The notes under the pieces are model-generated. The model saw only the letters and a program-made list of their open reading frames with translations, was not told the DNA's origin and ran no database searches. Shown here piece after piece: positions 19,326 to 30,528 of a stretch of 64,000 bases of DNA; position 1 is the first letter of the stretch; each line of letters opens with the position of its first letter. A program made the translations under genes and the position numbers. Source of the stretch: Microbacterium sp. 4R-513 (GTDB taxonomy: Bacteria > Actinomycetota > Actinomycetes > Actinomycetales > Microbacteriaceae); contig NZ_CP049256.1 in the NCBI RefSeq assembly GCF_011046485.1, positions 310,001 through 374,000 on the forward strand, in the 5' to 3' direction.

Positions 19326-21289
19326 TGCTCGTTCCTCGTCTCGGGGATTCCCCGCACCTTGCGGGCCACCGCCTTGCCCCGACGGACGACGCCTCGCGCG
19401 ATCCGACCCGCCGGAGAGAGCACGGGGCGCAGCACCTGCATCGTGCGCGGATGGTTCGTGTTCATGTACATCCGCGTCATGGCGACGGCGCCCCCGGCCC
19501 CCATCCATCCGGCGCGATGGAAATACTGGATCTGCTCCACCGGGTATCCCGGCGTGGTCGAGGACAGCTGATCGACCTTGTACTCGAGGGCCACGTGGCT
19601 GATCGCCGCGTGCTCCGGGGTGAGGACCGTTCTGGTGTGGAATCCCGACTCACCCGCCGCCAGCGGCACGATGCGCTCGAGGACCTTGCTCAGCACCGCC
19701 TCTTCCCGCGGCGGCTTCATGAACTCGTCGTACGTCCAGTCCGCGTCGATGAGGATCCGCAGCGCCTCGGTGCGGGCGATCCACATGCCGCCGAGGGGAG
19801 CGAGTGGCGAGACGCCGTCGAGCGGAACCCTGATCCCCAGCCGCTTGGTCACCTCGATACCGCGGTCGCGGTACGTGTGCCAGCCGCGGCCGGGGGTCGC
19901 ATAACCGATGTGCATCGGCGGAGGGAACACGAGGCCGAGTCCCTGCTCCCGCTGGAACAGGCCGATCACGTTGGCGACATAGCCGGCACTGCACAGCAGA
20001 TTGTCCAGCTGGTAGCGCCGGAAGTACCGCTCCGAGTTCACGTCGCGTTTGGTGGGCGTCCGACCGTGGACCTTGATGACCAGATCGTGCTCGCCACGGC
20101 GGAGGACGTCGCGCCAGCCGATGAAGAACGCACTCATGTCGCGACCGCGCTCGGCAGGGGTGACCCGCACCTCTCGGCGCCCCGCCTGGGGCAGATCTGC
20201 CTCCTGCACCACACGTTCGATCTCGGAGAGGGGAGCGCCTTCGATAGTGGACACGAAGAGGTCGAAGGCGACCGGGATCACGGTTATTCTGCGCAGCACC
20301 CGCCTCAAAGAGGCCGGTGACGCGGCGTGCACGAAGACACCGACACGGAAAGGCTGTCCGGGATCGTATGAGACGTCGAGCTCGGGAAGGACTTCGAGCA
20401 TCCCGGCGTCAGCGTTCAGAGTCTTGGGCGCGACGTTGCGTGCCAGGTTCTGCAGGATCACGGCGACGGGGTATCCGTGAGCAGCGACCCGCTCGAGGTT
20501 CTGCCTTCCGATCACGGCATGCCGGTCGAGGAACGGCGGGTAGTGGAAGAAGGGCCGGCGCTTGAGTACGGGGCACCCGTCATCCATCAGCAGATCGGGA
20601 TTGAAGAGAGCGGGGTGCTCCGTCGGGTAGGCCGTGCCCGGGTAGGCGACGTCGACGGTGTAGCCGCGGTCGGTGAAGTGCTCGGTGAAGGTCGCCTCGT
20701 GCTTGAGGACGGCGTCGAAGTATGACGGCATCGCCGGAAGATCCCGCCAGTACGACGCCCACTCCTCGGACAGGAACATCTCCCGCCGCACCGCGATCCA
20801 GAACGACTGCAAGTGGTACGGCAGCACACCCTTGCCCGTGAACGGATTCGGCTCCTCCCGCGCATGATCGGTCATCCCCCAGAAATGAACCGCACGCTCC
20901 CCCATCCGCTCGAGCACCGGACCATACGGACGCACCGGACCGAACCACGTGTCATTGGTCAGCAGAACCTCATCGAACTCCGCCAGACCCGCACCCACAT
21001 GATCCAGCGCCGCCTTGTGCGCCCAGATGTCGAAGCCCTCGTTGTCCCGCACCAGGATCTCGTCCGACACCGGCTCCAACGCCGCCCGACCCTGATCGGT
21101 CAACTTCCCGTTGACCACCACCAGCACCCGCGCCGCATGCTCACGCAACCCCGACAACGCCAACGGAATGTAGTCATCCACATCCCCGCGCCGATCGAAC
21201 ACCACGTACACCACAAGACGACGACCACCCACCGGGAAAACACCCGGCGCAGCCACCCGGCCACCGACGATCTGGCGTGCGTCTGTCAT
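19322..21289 (-). CDS. RgpF-type rhamnan synthesis protein, copy 2
   Basis: The 655-residue paralogue of copy 1 starts at ATG 21289 with MTDARQIVGG and then enters the shared N-terminal tract (about residues 11-215). The remaining 440 residues keep the RgpF framework (NLARNVAPKTLNADAG, FPPPMHIGYATPGRGW, SPLAPLGGMWIARTEAL) but differ at over half of positions. Two RgpF proteins in series suggest two linkages in one polymer, each half-different protein reading its own acceptor. The first gene of the pair is this one; copy 1 follows with a 4-bp overlap. A possible -10 TAGGAT lies at 21345-21350 on the minus strand, inside the end of rmlA. Confidence 0.85.
   Translation of the reverse strand: MTDARQIVGGRVAAPGVFPVGGRRLVVYVVFDRRGDVDDYIPLALSGLREHAARVLVVVNGKLTDQGRAALEPVSDEILVRDNEGFDIWAHKAALDHVGAGLAEFDEVLLTNDTWFGPVRPYGPVLERMGERAVHFWGMTDHAREEPNPFTGKGVLPYHLQSFWIAVRREMFLSEEWASYWRDLPAMPSYFDAVLKHEATFTEHFTDRGYTVDVAYPGTAYPTEHPALFNPDLLMDDGCPVLKRRPFFHYPPFLDRHAVIGRQNLERVAAHGYPVAVILQNLARNVAPKTLNADAGMLEVLPELDVSYDPGQPFRVGVFVHAASPASLRRVLRRITVIPVAFDLFVSTIEGAPLSEIERVVQEADLPQAGRREVRVTPAERGRDMSAFFIGWRDVLRRGEHDLVIKVHGRTPTKRDVNSERYFRRYQLDNLLCSAGYVANVIGLFQREQGLGLVFPPPMHIGYATPGRGWHTYRDRGIEVTKRLGIRVPLDGVSPLAPLGGMWIARTEALRILIDADWTYDEFMKPPREEAVLSKVLERIVPLAAGESGFHTRTVLTPEHAAISHVALEYKVDQLSSTTPGYPVEQIQYFHRAGWMGAGGAVAMTRMYMNTNHPRTMQVLRPVLSPAGRIARGVVRRGKAVARKVRGIPETRNEQ
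20645..21260 (-). repeat. 616-bp near-identical tract, rgpF copy 2 side
   Basis: Partner of the tract at 18678-19293. Because the flanking parts of the two genes are much more diverged, this points to gene conversion or recent recombination and not to a simple recent duplication. Confidence 0.9.
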
Positions 21290-21347
21290 GAATGCGTTGT
21301 CTCCAGGTCTGTCGCCGTTCCCGGGATCGAGCGCGGCCCGAGCGATC

Positions 21348-22232
21348 CTAGACCGCGGGCTGGTTCGATCCCTGGGCGAGTGCCTTGAGGAGGTAGGCGC
21401 CGTAGCCGCTCTTGACGAGCGGTTCCGCCCGTTCCCGCAACTCGTCGTCGGTCAAGAAGCCCATGCGCCACGCCACTTCCTCCGGGCAGCCGATCGACAG
21501 ACCCTGCCGCTTCTCGACGGTCCGGATGAAGTCGGTGGCCTCGCTCAGCGAGTCGAAAGTGCCGGTGTCGAGCCAGGCCGTTCCCCGGGGAAGCAGTTCC
21601 ACCTGGAGGTCGCCGCGCTCCAGATAGGCCTTGTTCACGTCGGTGATCTCAAGCTCGCCGCGGGGAGACGGCTCGAGATTCTTCGCGATCTCGATGACGT
21701 CGTTGTCGTAGAAGTAGAGCCCTGGCACGGCGTAGTTGCTCTTGGGGCGGGCCGGCTTCTCCTCGAGTGAGACCACGCGGCCCTCCGGGTCGAACTCGAC
21801 CACGCCGTACGCCGTGGGATCGTCGACCCAATACCCGAAGACGACGCCCCCCCGAAGCTGCGTGTACTGCCGCAGACGGGTGCCCATGCCCTGCCCGTAG
21901 AAGATGTTGTCACCGAGAACCAGCGCGGCCGACTCGGAGCCGATGTGGTCCTCTCCGAGGATGAAGGCCTGTGCGAGCCCGTCAGGAGAAGGCTGGGTCT
22001 TGTAGGTCAGCGAGATCCCGAAACGGCTGCCGTCACCCAGCAGTCTTTGGAACTGCTCGGAGTCCTGAGGGGTCGTGATGATCAGGATGTCCCGGATGCC
22101 GGCGAGGATCAGCGTGGACAGCGGGTAGTAGATCATCGGCTTGTCGTAAACCGGGACCAGCTGCTTGGAGATTCCGAGAGTGATCGGGTGCAGCCGGGAG
22201 CCGGTGCCCCCGGCGAGGATGATGCCGCGCAT
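21348..22232 (-). CDS. rmlA: Glucose-1-phosphate thymidylyltransferase
   Basis: The 294-residue protein catalyses the first step to dTDP-L-rhamnose: glucose-1-phosphate plus dTTP gives dTDP-glucose. [18 protein letters not shown] is the nucleotide-binding start, [17 protein letters not shown] is the family signature, and LGDNIFYG holds the catalytic metal-binding aspartate. The ATG at 22232 has GGAG 9-12 nt before it; an in-frame ATG at 22250 also has a fair ribosome-binding site but would add residues not usual in RmlA. It is divergent from rmlB with a 68-bp gap and lies 58 bp from the start of rgpF copy 2 on the same strand. Confidence 0.96.
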   Translation of the reverse strand: MRGIILAGGTGSRLHPITLGISKQLVPVYDKPMIYYPLSTLILAGIRDILIITTPQDSEQFQRLLGDGSRFGISLTYKTQPSPDGLAQAFILGEDHIGSESAALVLGDNIFYGQGMGTRLRQYTQLRGGVVFGYWVDDPTAYGVVEFDPEGRVVSLEEKPARPKSNYAVPGLYFYDNDVIEIAKNLEPSPRGELEITDVNKAYLERGDLQVELLPRGTAWLDTGTFDSLSEATDFIRTVEKRQGLSIGCPEEVAWRMGFLTDDELRERAEPLVKSGYGAYLLKALAQGSNQPAV

Positions 22233-22288
22233 TGCTCTAGTCTCCGGCATCCTGTGCGACCCCTCCAAACGGGGCCGAACGGTCCCAG

Positions 22289-22294
22289 TACGCT
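22289..22294 (+). promoter_or_regulatory. -10 box of rmlB (leaderless)
   Basis: TACGCT ends 6 nt before the rmlB ATG at 22301, so the message would begin at the start codon. It lies in the short gap shared with rmlA. Confidence 0.45.
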
Positions 22295-22297
22295 TGA

Positions 22298-24735
<2,438 letters not shown>

Positions 24736-24837
24736 CCGAGGCGGAACAGGGCCCCGTGATGGCCCGCCACTCCTGACCGCGGCGGCTCTGGAACACGCCG
24801 GGAACGACCGGGGCTGATGCTGTGGCGACGCCGCGAC

Positions 24838-27312
24838 TCAGGGTATGACCACGTCGCGGCACCCCAGGAACGCATGTCCGCCGGCACCGCTGTTTATCGC
24901 GTACACGCAGACGGACTTCGTACCAGACGTCATCGGAATGAACTCCGCGAAACCGTGGGCGTCGCCCAGTCGGTAGACCGCGCCGACGTCGGGCCGTGAC
25001 TTGTCCGCGAGGTACTGGGCGCCGGTCGACCCGACATAGATGTGAACGTTGATCGACGCGGTGGTATCCGGGTCGAGCGCCCAGCCCGAAACATTCGCCC
25101 CGCCGGCTCCCGCGACGACCCCTTCCAGGTTGCCGATGGGTGCACGTCCCAGGTCGGGAGCGGTCGAGGCGACTGTCACTGTCTTGCAACCGAGGAAGGC
25201 ATTTCCCCCAGGGCCGCTGTTGATGGCGTAGGCGCAGACCTGCGTCGTGCCTGCTGGAAGCGTCAATTTCTCGACGAATCCGTGATTCGGCCCCGATGCG
25301 GGATAAGCGGCCGCGACGTCGGACCGAGCTTTGTCGGCGGTGTACTCGGCGCTCACAGACCCCACATACAGATGCACCTTTATCGGCGCTGTCGTATCAG
25401 GATCGATCGCCCATCCAGAGGCGGTCGCGGCGTTGCCGCTCACCGTCACCGCTTCCAGGTTGCCGAAAGGCGCGCGTCCGAGGTCGGGCGTCGTGCCGGC
25501 AACGGTTGCGGACTTGCAACCCAGGAAGGCGGGCCCGCCCGCGCCGTTGTTGATCGCGTACGCGCACACCTGGGTGGTCCCGACCGGGAGCGTCAGCTTC
25601 TCAGCGAACCCGTGGTTGGTGCCCGTACCCGGGTACGCCGCAGCGACGTCCGCCCGCGGCTTGTCCGCGGTGTACTCGGCTCCCGTAGAGCCGACATACA
25701 GGTGAACCTTGATCGGCGCGGTCGTGTCAGGGTCGATCGCCCACCCCGACGCGGAGGCTGTGTTCCCGCTGATGTCCAGACCCTCGAAGGCCCCGAAGGG
25801 CACTCGGCCGAGGTCGATCGGGCCACCCACCGTCACCGTCTGGCATCCGAGAACGGTGGTGCCACCGGGGCCGACGTTGATCGCGTACGCGCAGACCGAC
25901 CTCGTGCCGGCCGCGGCAGGAAGGGTCGCGGTGAATCCGTGATTCGTTCCATACGCTGGATAGGTCGGGGCCAGCTCTGCGCGCGGCCTGTCTGCGGTGA
26001 CGGGAGTTCCTACGGAATCGACGTAGACGTGAACCGATGTGGGGCCTGTCGTGTCGGGATCGATGGCCCAGCCGCTCACCTGGACCGTGCCGTCCGCGAC
26101 CTGCACCGTGTCGAATGCGCCGACTGGGGCGCCACTCATCGCCGCGACCGGCGAGCAGCCCAGCAAGACGTTCCCCCCGCCTCCCACGTTTATGGCGTAA
26201 ACGCAGACACTGGTCGTACCGGCTCCGACGGCCGGCACCTTGACGTCGAAACCGTGCCGGCTTCCGACGGCGGGATAAGCCGCGGCGATATCGCTGCGAT
26301 CCAGGTCGGCGGTGAAGGCGGTGCTCTGGGATCCCGCGTAGACGTGGATCGAGATCGGCGAGGTCGTATCGAGGTCGGCGGCCCATCCGGCGACACGGAA
26401 TTGTCCGGGAAGGGCCTGGATGAGCTCGATGTTCCCGAAGGGGTTGTTGAAGGACTGCGTCGACCCGAACCAGTCGGTGAAGTAGTTGTAGAAGTTGCGG
26501 TTCCCGTAGGTCGAGCAGCCATCACCGGTGCCGTACCCGGCGCGCAGCGACGCCGCGTTGGGCTGATAGGGCGTGTAGTAGTAGAGGTTGGCCGTCGCCT
26601 GGTTCTGGATGAGGACGGGCGAGGATCCGCACGCCGCGTTCGGGCTGTAAAGCACATTCCAGGTCCTGCCCGGGGCGTACCAGTTGAAGTAGTTGCTCGT
26701 CCCGGGCGGGTTGGCGTAGCGCTTGAACTGCCACGCCGCGCCGTAGACCTGGTTGAAGAAGCCGTAGTAGCGGGTGTCGCAGGCGGCCGTGTCCGGGCAT
26801 CCCTGCCCCATCGCGATCGTGTAGCGCCAGGTCGACGGCCACGTATGCAGGACGAGACCCTGCTCCTTCTGGAGCGTTGCCAGGATCACCTGCGGATTGA
26901 TGCCGCATGCCTGCGCGACCTTGTAGATGATGGCGGAGGCTCGCTCGCGGAAGCCGCCGCTGTAGGGAGCGCACATGGCGTCGGCGTTCGTGGAGCGCGA
27001 CGTGTCGTACCAGTCCTTGAGACACGTGTACCCGGCCTGGCAGGTCGGCACCTTCGACTCGAGGAACGATTGGATCTGTCCCTCACTCATCGTGCCCTTG
27101 TTGAAGAACACAGCGTCGCTGATGATGTTGCCGGCTTGGAACTTCGACAGGTCGGCGGTCTTGACCGGCCCTCCGGCGGCTGCCTCCGCGGCCGACAGAG
27201 TCGACACCGCCGCAGGCATGCCGAGGAGACCCGCGAGGAGAATCGAGAGCACCGTTGTGATGACGATCACTGAGCGTGCTCGGCGCGGGGCCGTCGGTGG
27301 GGCGGCCGTCAT
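24838..27312 (-). CDS. Secreted five-repeat protein with lysozyme-like N-terminal domain
   Basis: The 824-residue protein has a signal sequence (basic RRARS, hydrophobic 14-37, cleavage probably near 44-47). Residues about 50-288 form a cysteine- and tyrosine-rich domain; INPQVILATLQKEQGL around Glu150 looks like the helix that carries the catalytic glutamate in lysozyme-like muramidases, so wall hydrolysis is a possible role. Residues 291-824 are five repeats of about 107 residues, each with GWAxDPDTT, a VHxYVGS-type strand, an HGF motif and VCxYAIN...LGC with two conserved cysteines. The repeats are probably beta-sandwich surface domains. The ATG at 27312 is preferred to TTG 27330. It lies between rhamnose genes and an LCP/GT pair. 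I do not recognise a characterised homologue. Confidence 0.78.
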   Translation of the reverse strand: MTAAPPTAPRRARSVIVITTVLSILLAGLLGMPAAVSTLSAAEAAAGGPVKTADLSKFQAGNIISDAVFFNKGTMSEGQIQSFLESKVPTCQAGYTCLKDWYDTSRSTNADAMCAPYSGGFRERASAIIYKVAQACGINPQVILATLQKEQGLVLHTWPSTWRYTIAMGQGCPDTAACDTRYYGFFNQVYGAAWQFKRYANPPGTSNYFNWYAPGRTWNVLYSPNAACGSSPVLIQNQATANLYYYTPYQPNAASLRAGYGTGDGCSTYGNRNFYNYFTDWFGSTQSFNNPFGNIELIQALPGQFRVAGWAADLDTTSPISIHVYAGSQSTAFTADLDRSDIAAAYPAVGSRHGFDVKVPAVGAGTTSVCVYAINVGGGGNVLLGCSPVAAMSGAPVGAFDTVQVADGTVQVSGWAIDPDTTGPTSVHVYVDSVGTPVTADRPRAELAPTYPAYGTNHGFTATLPAAAGTRSVCAYAINVGPGGTTVLGCQTVTVGGPIDLGRVPFGAFEGLDISGNTASASGWAIDPDTTAPIKVHLYVGSTGAEYTADKPRADVAAAYPGTGTNHGFAEKLTLPVGTTQVCAYAINNGAGGPAFLGCKSATVAGTTPDLGRAPFGNLEAVTVSGNAATASGWAIDPDTTAPIKVHLYVGSVSAEYTADKARSDVAAAYPASGPNHGFVEKLTLPAGTTQVCAYAINSGPGGNAFLGCKTVTVASTAPDLGRAPIGNLEGVVAGAGGANVSGWALDPDTTASINVHIYVGSTGAQYLADKSRPDVGAVYRLGDAHGFAEFIPMTSGTKSVCVYAINSGAGGHAFLGCRDVVIP

Positions 27313-27366
27313 GGGCACAGTCTTGCCCAATGACGGAACCGCTTCAATGCCGACTCGCCGCGGATG

Positions 27367-28491
27367 CTACAGGTCGGCGTGGAGCTGCCACACGCGATCC
27401 GCGGCCTCGCGCCACGAGAAGACCCGCCCGCGATCGGCGGCCAGAACGCCCAGCCGGTCGGCCGCCACCGTCGACCCCAGCGCATCCGACAGGGCTGACC
27501 CGAGAGCCTCCGGATCGGCCGGTACGAGCATCCCGCCGTCGACGATCGTCTCGGCGTGCAGGGGCGACTGAGCCGCGATCACGGGAACGCCGAGCGCCAG
27601 AGCCTCCACGACGCGCCAGGGGAAAGTCGATCGCACGGCCGGCGCGAGGAGCGCGACAGCGGCGCCGAACACGGCCGCACGATCGGCCGTGTCGAGCGGA
27701 CCCCGCACCTGAAGGTTGCGTTCGGGCAGCCCGGACGCCGACGCCAGCTCGGCGATGCCGGGCTCCTCTCCTTCGGGCGCATCGATGACGAGCACCGGCA
27801 CATCGAGTCCCGACCGGGCGATGGCCGAGAAACCCAGAGCAAGCGCGTCCGAGGCGGCGATGCCGCCCGAGATCAGCACGAAGCCCTCCGGCACATCGAG
27901 CACCCGGCGTCGCCCGACCTCGTCGGACGGCACCGCGAATCCAGCGGGCGCGGCCCCCGCGATCACCCGGACCCGCTCGTTCAGGCGCGGTGCGAAGTCC
28001 TCGAGCTGTCCGGCCATCGAGTGCGTCGGCACGACGATGGCGTCGGCGTGCTTCGCGGCGCGCTTGAGCATCGCCCGCTGCCACCCGACCGCGGTCCGGG
28101 AGAGCTCGTCGGGCGCCTCCCACGCGCGAAAGTCCCACAGCGTCACGACGGTCTGGTCGTTGTCGTGCACGCGGTCGTGCTTCACAAGGGGGGCGAAGAG
28201 CGTCGGCGAGTGGATCATCCCGCCGCCGATCCCCGTCGCCACACCGAGCTGCAGCGCAGCGGAGAGCTCCCGGCGCGCGAGCGCGACCTTGTGGATGCCT
28301 GCCAGGCCGCGAACCTCCGAGGCGATCTCGTCCACCCGCACCGCCGGCAGGCTCGGCACGATGCCCTCGACCTCGCACCCGGTCGGTGCAGCGGCGACCA
28401 GGGCGGCGGCGAGCTCGCGCGACGCGACGGCCAGGTCGGCGTCCGTGGGCGCCGCAACCTGGTCGAGCACGACGCGAAGGGTCGCGACCAC
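27367..28491 (-). CDS. GT4-like (family 1) glycosyltransferase
   Basis: The 374-residue protein has a GT-B layout: an N-terminal domain with VVTLWDFRAWEAP and AIVVPTHSMAGQLEDF, and a C-terminal domain with EGFVLISGG, NLQVRGPLDTADRAAVFGAA and FPWRVVEALALGVPVIAA, where the EALALG segment is the usual donor-binding helix of glycosyltransferase group 1. Such enzymes in actinobacteria add mannose or rhamnose to wall glycans. The GTG at 28491 is 2 bp after the LCP stop and would be coupled to it; the long frame to 28881 is rejected. The secreted five-repeat gene follows 54 bp later on the same strand. Confidence 0.8.
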   Translation of the reverse strand: MVATLRVVLDQVAAPTDADLAVASRELAAALVAAAPTGCEVEGIVPSLPAVRVDEIASEVRGLAGIHKVALARRELSAALQLGVATGIGGGMIHSPTLFAPLVKHDRVHDNDQTVVTLWDFRAWEAPDELSRTAVGWQRAMLKRAAKHADAIVVPTHSMAGQLEDFAPRLNERVRVIAGAAPAGFAVPSDEVGRRRVLDVPEGFVLISGGIAASDALALGFSAIARSGLDVPVLVIDAPEGEEPGIAELASASGLPERNLQVRGPLDTADRAAVFGAAVALLAPAVRSTFPWRVVEALALGVPVIAAQSPLHAETIVDGGMLVPADPEALGSALSDALGSTVAADRLGVLAADRGRVFSWREAADRVWQLHADL

Positions 28492-28493
28492 CG

Positions 28494-29945
28494 TCAGCCC
28501 TCCGGAGAGGCGGTCGGAGTCGGCGGGTGGAGCGTCGACTGGATGAGCTGCTGGATGTAGGCGTAGTCCGGGTCGTACTCGTCGATGCCGCCCTCGGGGG
28601 TCAGCTCGATCGTGGCCACGGTCTGCTCCTTGGCCTTGATGGCGAGGTCGGCGAAGTACGGAAGCATCGACTGCGGCAGATCGGTCTCGACGATCGCCTT
28701 CCCGGCCGTCGCGATCTCGTTGAATCGCGTGAGCACGGTCGCCGGCGTGAACTGGGCGAGCATGGCCTCCTGCAGCTGACGCTGGCGCTTCATGCGGTCG
28801 AAGTCGTTCGTCGTGTAGCGCGAGCGCGCGTACCACTGGGCCGTGTCGCCGTCCATGTGCTGCTTGCCCGGCTCGATCCATCCGATCGCCCAGTCCTCGG
28901 CGGGCTGACCCTCGTAGGCCGGACCGCCTCCCTTGGGCAGACGCTGCTCGACGGTGATGTCGACTCCGCCGAGCGCGTCGATGAGAGCCGCGAAGCCGTC
29001 CATGTCGATGAAGACGTAGTACGGGACCTCGATCCCGAGGATGCCTTCCACCGCGTCCTTCGTCGCCTCGACGCCCGGTGTCGAGCCGTTGGCCACGGCA
29101 TCCGGATACAGCGCGTTGCCGTCACGGCAGACCTCGACCTCGGTCCGCAGCTGGTTGATGCCGCTGCTCCAGCCGCACTTCGGGTCGGCGTGGCCCTCGT
29201 GCACGTCGGGATAGAGGTCCTTCATCGGACCGTCGGCGAACGGGAAGTGCGGCATGTCGCGCGGGATGCCGGTGATCGTGACGGCGCCGGTGTCGGCGTT
29301 CACCGAGACGACCGAGATGCTGTCGAATCTCATCGAGTCACGGCCCTGACCGCTGTCTGCGCCCAGCAGCAGGATGTTGTAGTAGCCCTCCGAGGGCGGA
29401 ACCGAAGGCCCGCTCGCCCCGAAGATCGCGCCCAGCGTGTCTCTCGTCGTTCCGGCCACCTGGGACGCGTAGACCGCGCCGCCGCCCGAGATCATGAGCA
29501 GCACGACCGAGAGCAGGGCGATCCCGAACCGCGCGCCCCTGCCGGTCTTCACGAGGCGCACGAGCCTGATGGTGTCGATGGTGAGGACGACCCAGAGCAC
29601 GGCGTACCCGATGAGGAGGATCTGCGCCGCCAGCAGGAAGAACCAGTTCGTGGCGAGGGTCACGAGCAGGGTGCGCCAGAGCAGCGCCGAGAGCACCCCG
29701 AGGATGACGAGCACCCACATCGTGAGCGTCGCGGCGATGCCGAATCGGCCCAGCCGCCGGTTGCCCGCGAGCACCTGCGCCGAGCCCGGGAGCAGGAAGT
29801 TCAGCAGCACGAGCCACCATCCGCGCTTGGTCATGAACGCGCGCGAGGTGGTGTCGGGATAGCGCAGCGGCCTCTCCTCCACGACATTGCGAGGGAGAGC
29901 GGATGCCGTGGCGCGCGGTGCGCGCGGAGGGCTTGCGACGCTCAC
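28494..29945 (-). CDS. LytR-CpsA-Psr (LCP) family protein
   Basis: The 483-residue protein has a cytosolic start, about four membrane helices (residues 30-170), and an extracytoplasmic LCP domain. The domain shows [39 protein letters not shown] and [20 protein letters not shown], which hold the conserved arginines and aspartates that bind polyprenyl pyrophosphate. LCP enzymes attach glycans to peptidoglycan, so this is a good candidate for anchoring the polymers made by the upstream locus. AAGGAG lies 7 nt before the GTG, and the GTG overlaps the purE stop (GTGA), which refutes the much longer open frame to 30791. Having several helices before the domain is a known actinobacterial variant. 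Confidence 0.9.
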   Translation of the reverse strand: MSVASPPRAPRATASALPRNVVEERPLRYPDTTSRAFMTKRGWWLVLLNFLLPGSAQVLAGNRRLGRFGIAATLTMWVLVILGVLSALLWRTLLVTLATNWFFLLAAQILLIGYAVLWVVLTIDTIRLVRLVKTGRGARFGIALLSVVLLMISGGGAVYASQVAGTTRDTLGAIFGASGPSVPPSEGYYNILLLGADSGQGRDSMRFDSISVVSVNADTGAVTITGIPRDMPHFPFADGPMKDLYPDVHEGHADPKCGWSSGINQLRTEVEVCRDGNALYPDAVANGSTPGVEATKDAVEGILGIEVPYYVFIDMDGFAALIDALGGVDITVEQRLPKGGGPAYEGQPAEDWAIGWIEPGKQHMDGDTAQWYARSRYTTNDFDRMKRQRQLQEAMLAQFTPATVLTRFNEIATAGKAIVETDLPQSMLPYFADLAIKAKEQTVATIELTPEGGIDEYDPDYAYIQQLIQSTLHPPTPTASPEG

Positions 29946-30457
29946 AGAGACTCCTTGAGCCGCCGGTTCTTCTCCTCCACCTGCGCCTCCAGCTCTCGGG
30001 CGTACGCCTCGACGCGGTCGCCGAGCTCGGCATCCGTCGTCCCGAGGATTCGAGCGGCGAGGAGGCCGGCGTTCTTGGCCCCGCCGATCGATACCGTCGC
30101 GACCGGGATGCCGGCGGGCATCTGGACGATGCTGAGGAGTGAGTCCATGCCGTCGAGGTAGGCGAGCGGCACGGGCACGCCGATGACCGGCAGCGCCGTG
30201 ACGGACGCGAGCATGCCGGGAAGGTGAGCTGCACCGCCGGCTCCCGCGATGATGACCCGGAGCCCGCGCTCGCGCGCCTCGGTGCCGTAGCGGTGGAGCT
30301 TCTCGGGCGTGCGGTGGGCCGAGACGACCTCGACCTCGTGCGGGACGCCGAAGTCCGACAGGATCTGCGAGGCGTCGCTCATGACGCGCCAATCCGAGTC
30401 GGAGCCCATCACGACGCCGACGAGGGGCGCGCCGGAGGAATGGAGGGGGCCTGTCAC
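29942..30457 (-). CDS. purE: N5-carboxyaminoimidazole ribonucleotide mutase
   Basis: The 171-residue protein catalyses the N5-CAIR to CAIR step of purine synthesis. [27 protein letters not shown] and [16 protein letters not shown] are the substrate loops of class I PurE, with the catalytic histidine in SAHRTP. It starts with GTG 30457, 6 nt after a TAGCCT -10 box, so it appears to have its own leaderless promoter although purK lies just upstream on the same strand. The C-terminus has a charged helical tail. The LCP gene overlaps it by 4 bp. Confidence 0.96.
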   Translation of the reverse strand: MTGPLHSSGAPLVGVVMGSDSDWRVMSDASQILSDFGVPHEVEVVSAHRTPEKLHRYGTEARERGLRVIIAGAGGAAHLPGMLASVTALPVIGVPVPLAYLDGMDSLLSIVQMPAGIPVATVSIGGAKNAGLLAARILGTTDAELGDRVEAYARELEAQVEEKNRRLKESL

Positions 30458-30463
30458 CCGTCA

Positions 30464-30469
30464 AGGCTA
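30464..30469 (-). promoter_or_regulatory. -10 box of purE (leaderless)
   Basis: TAGCCT on the minus strand, 6 nt before the GTG of purE, in the 71-bp gap between purK and purE. Confidence 0.4.
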
Positions 30470-30528
30470 GGCCGCGAGGCTGGAAGAACCCCGCAACGGC
30501 ACGGCTTCGTCCGCCGCGTGACCGTGCG

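Noticed and set aside
18678..21260. Insertion sequence as source of the repeated tract
   Set aside because: The tract is coding sequence of rgpF in frame in both copies, with no terminal inverted repeats and no transposase.
25042..27273. 743-residue open frame on the plus strand
   Set aside because: It lies wholly opposite the secreted repeat protein, has no family motif, is rich in Arg/Gly/Asp as expected for antisense of GC-rich DNA, and its repeats merely mirror those of the real gene.
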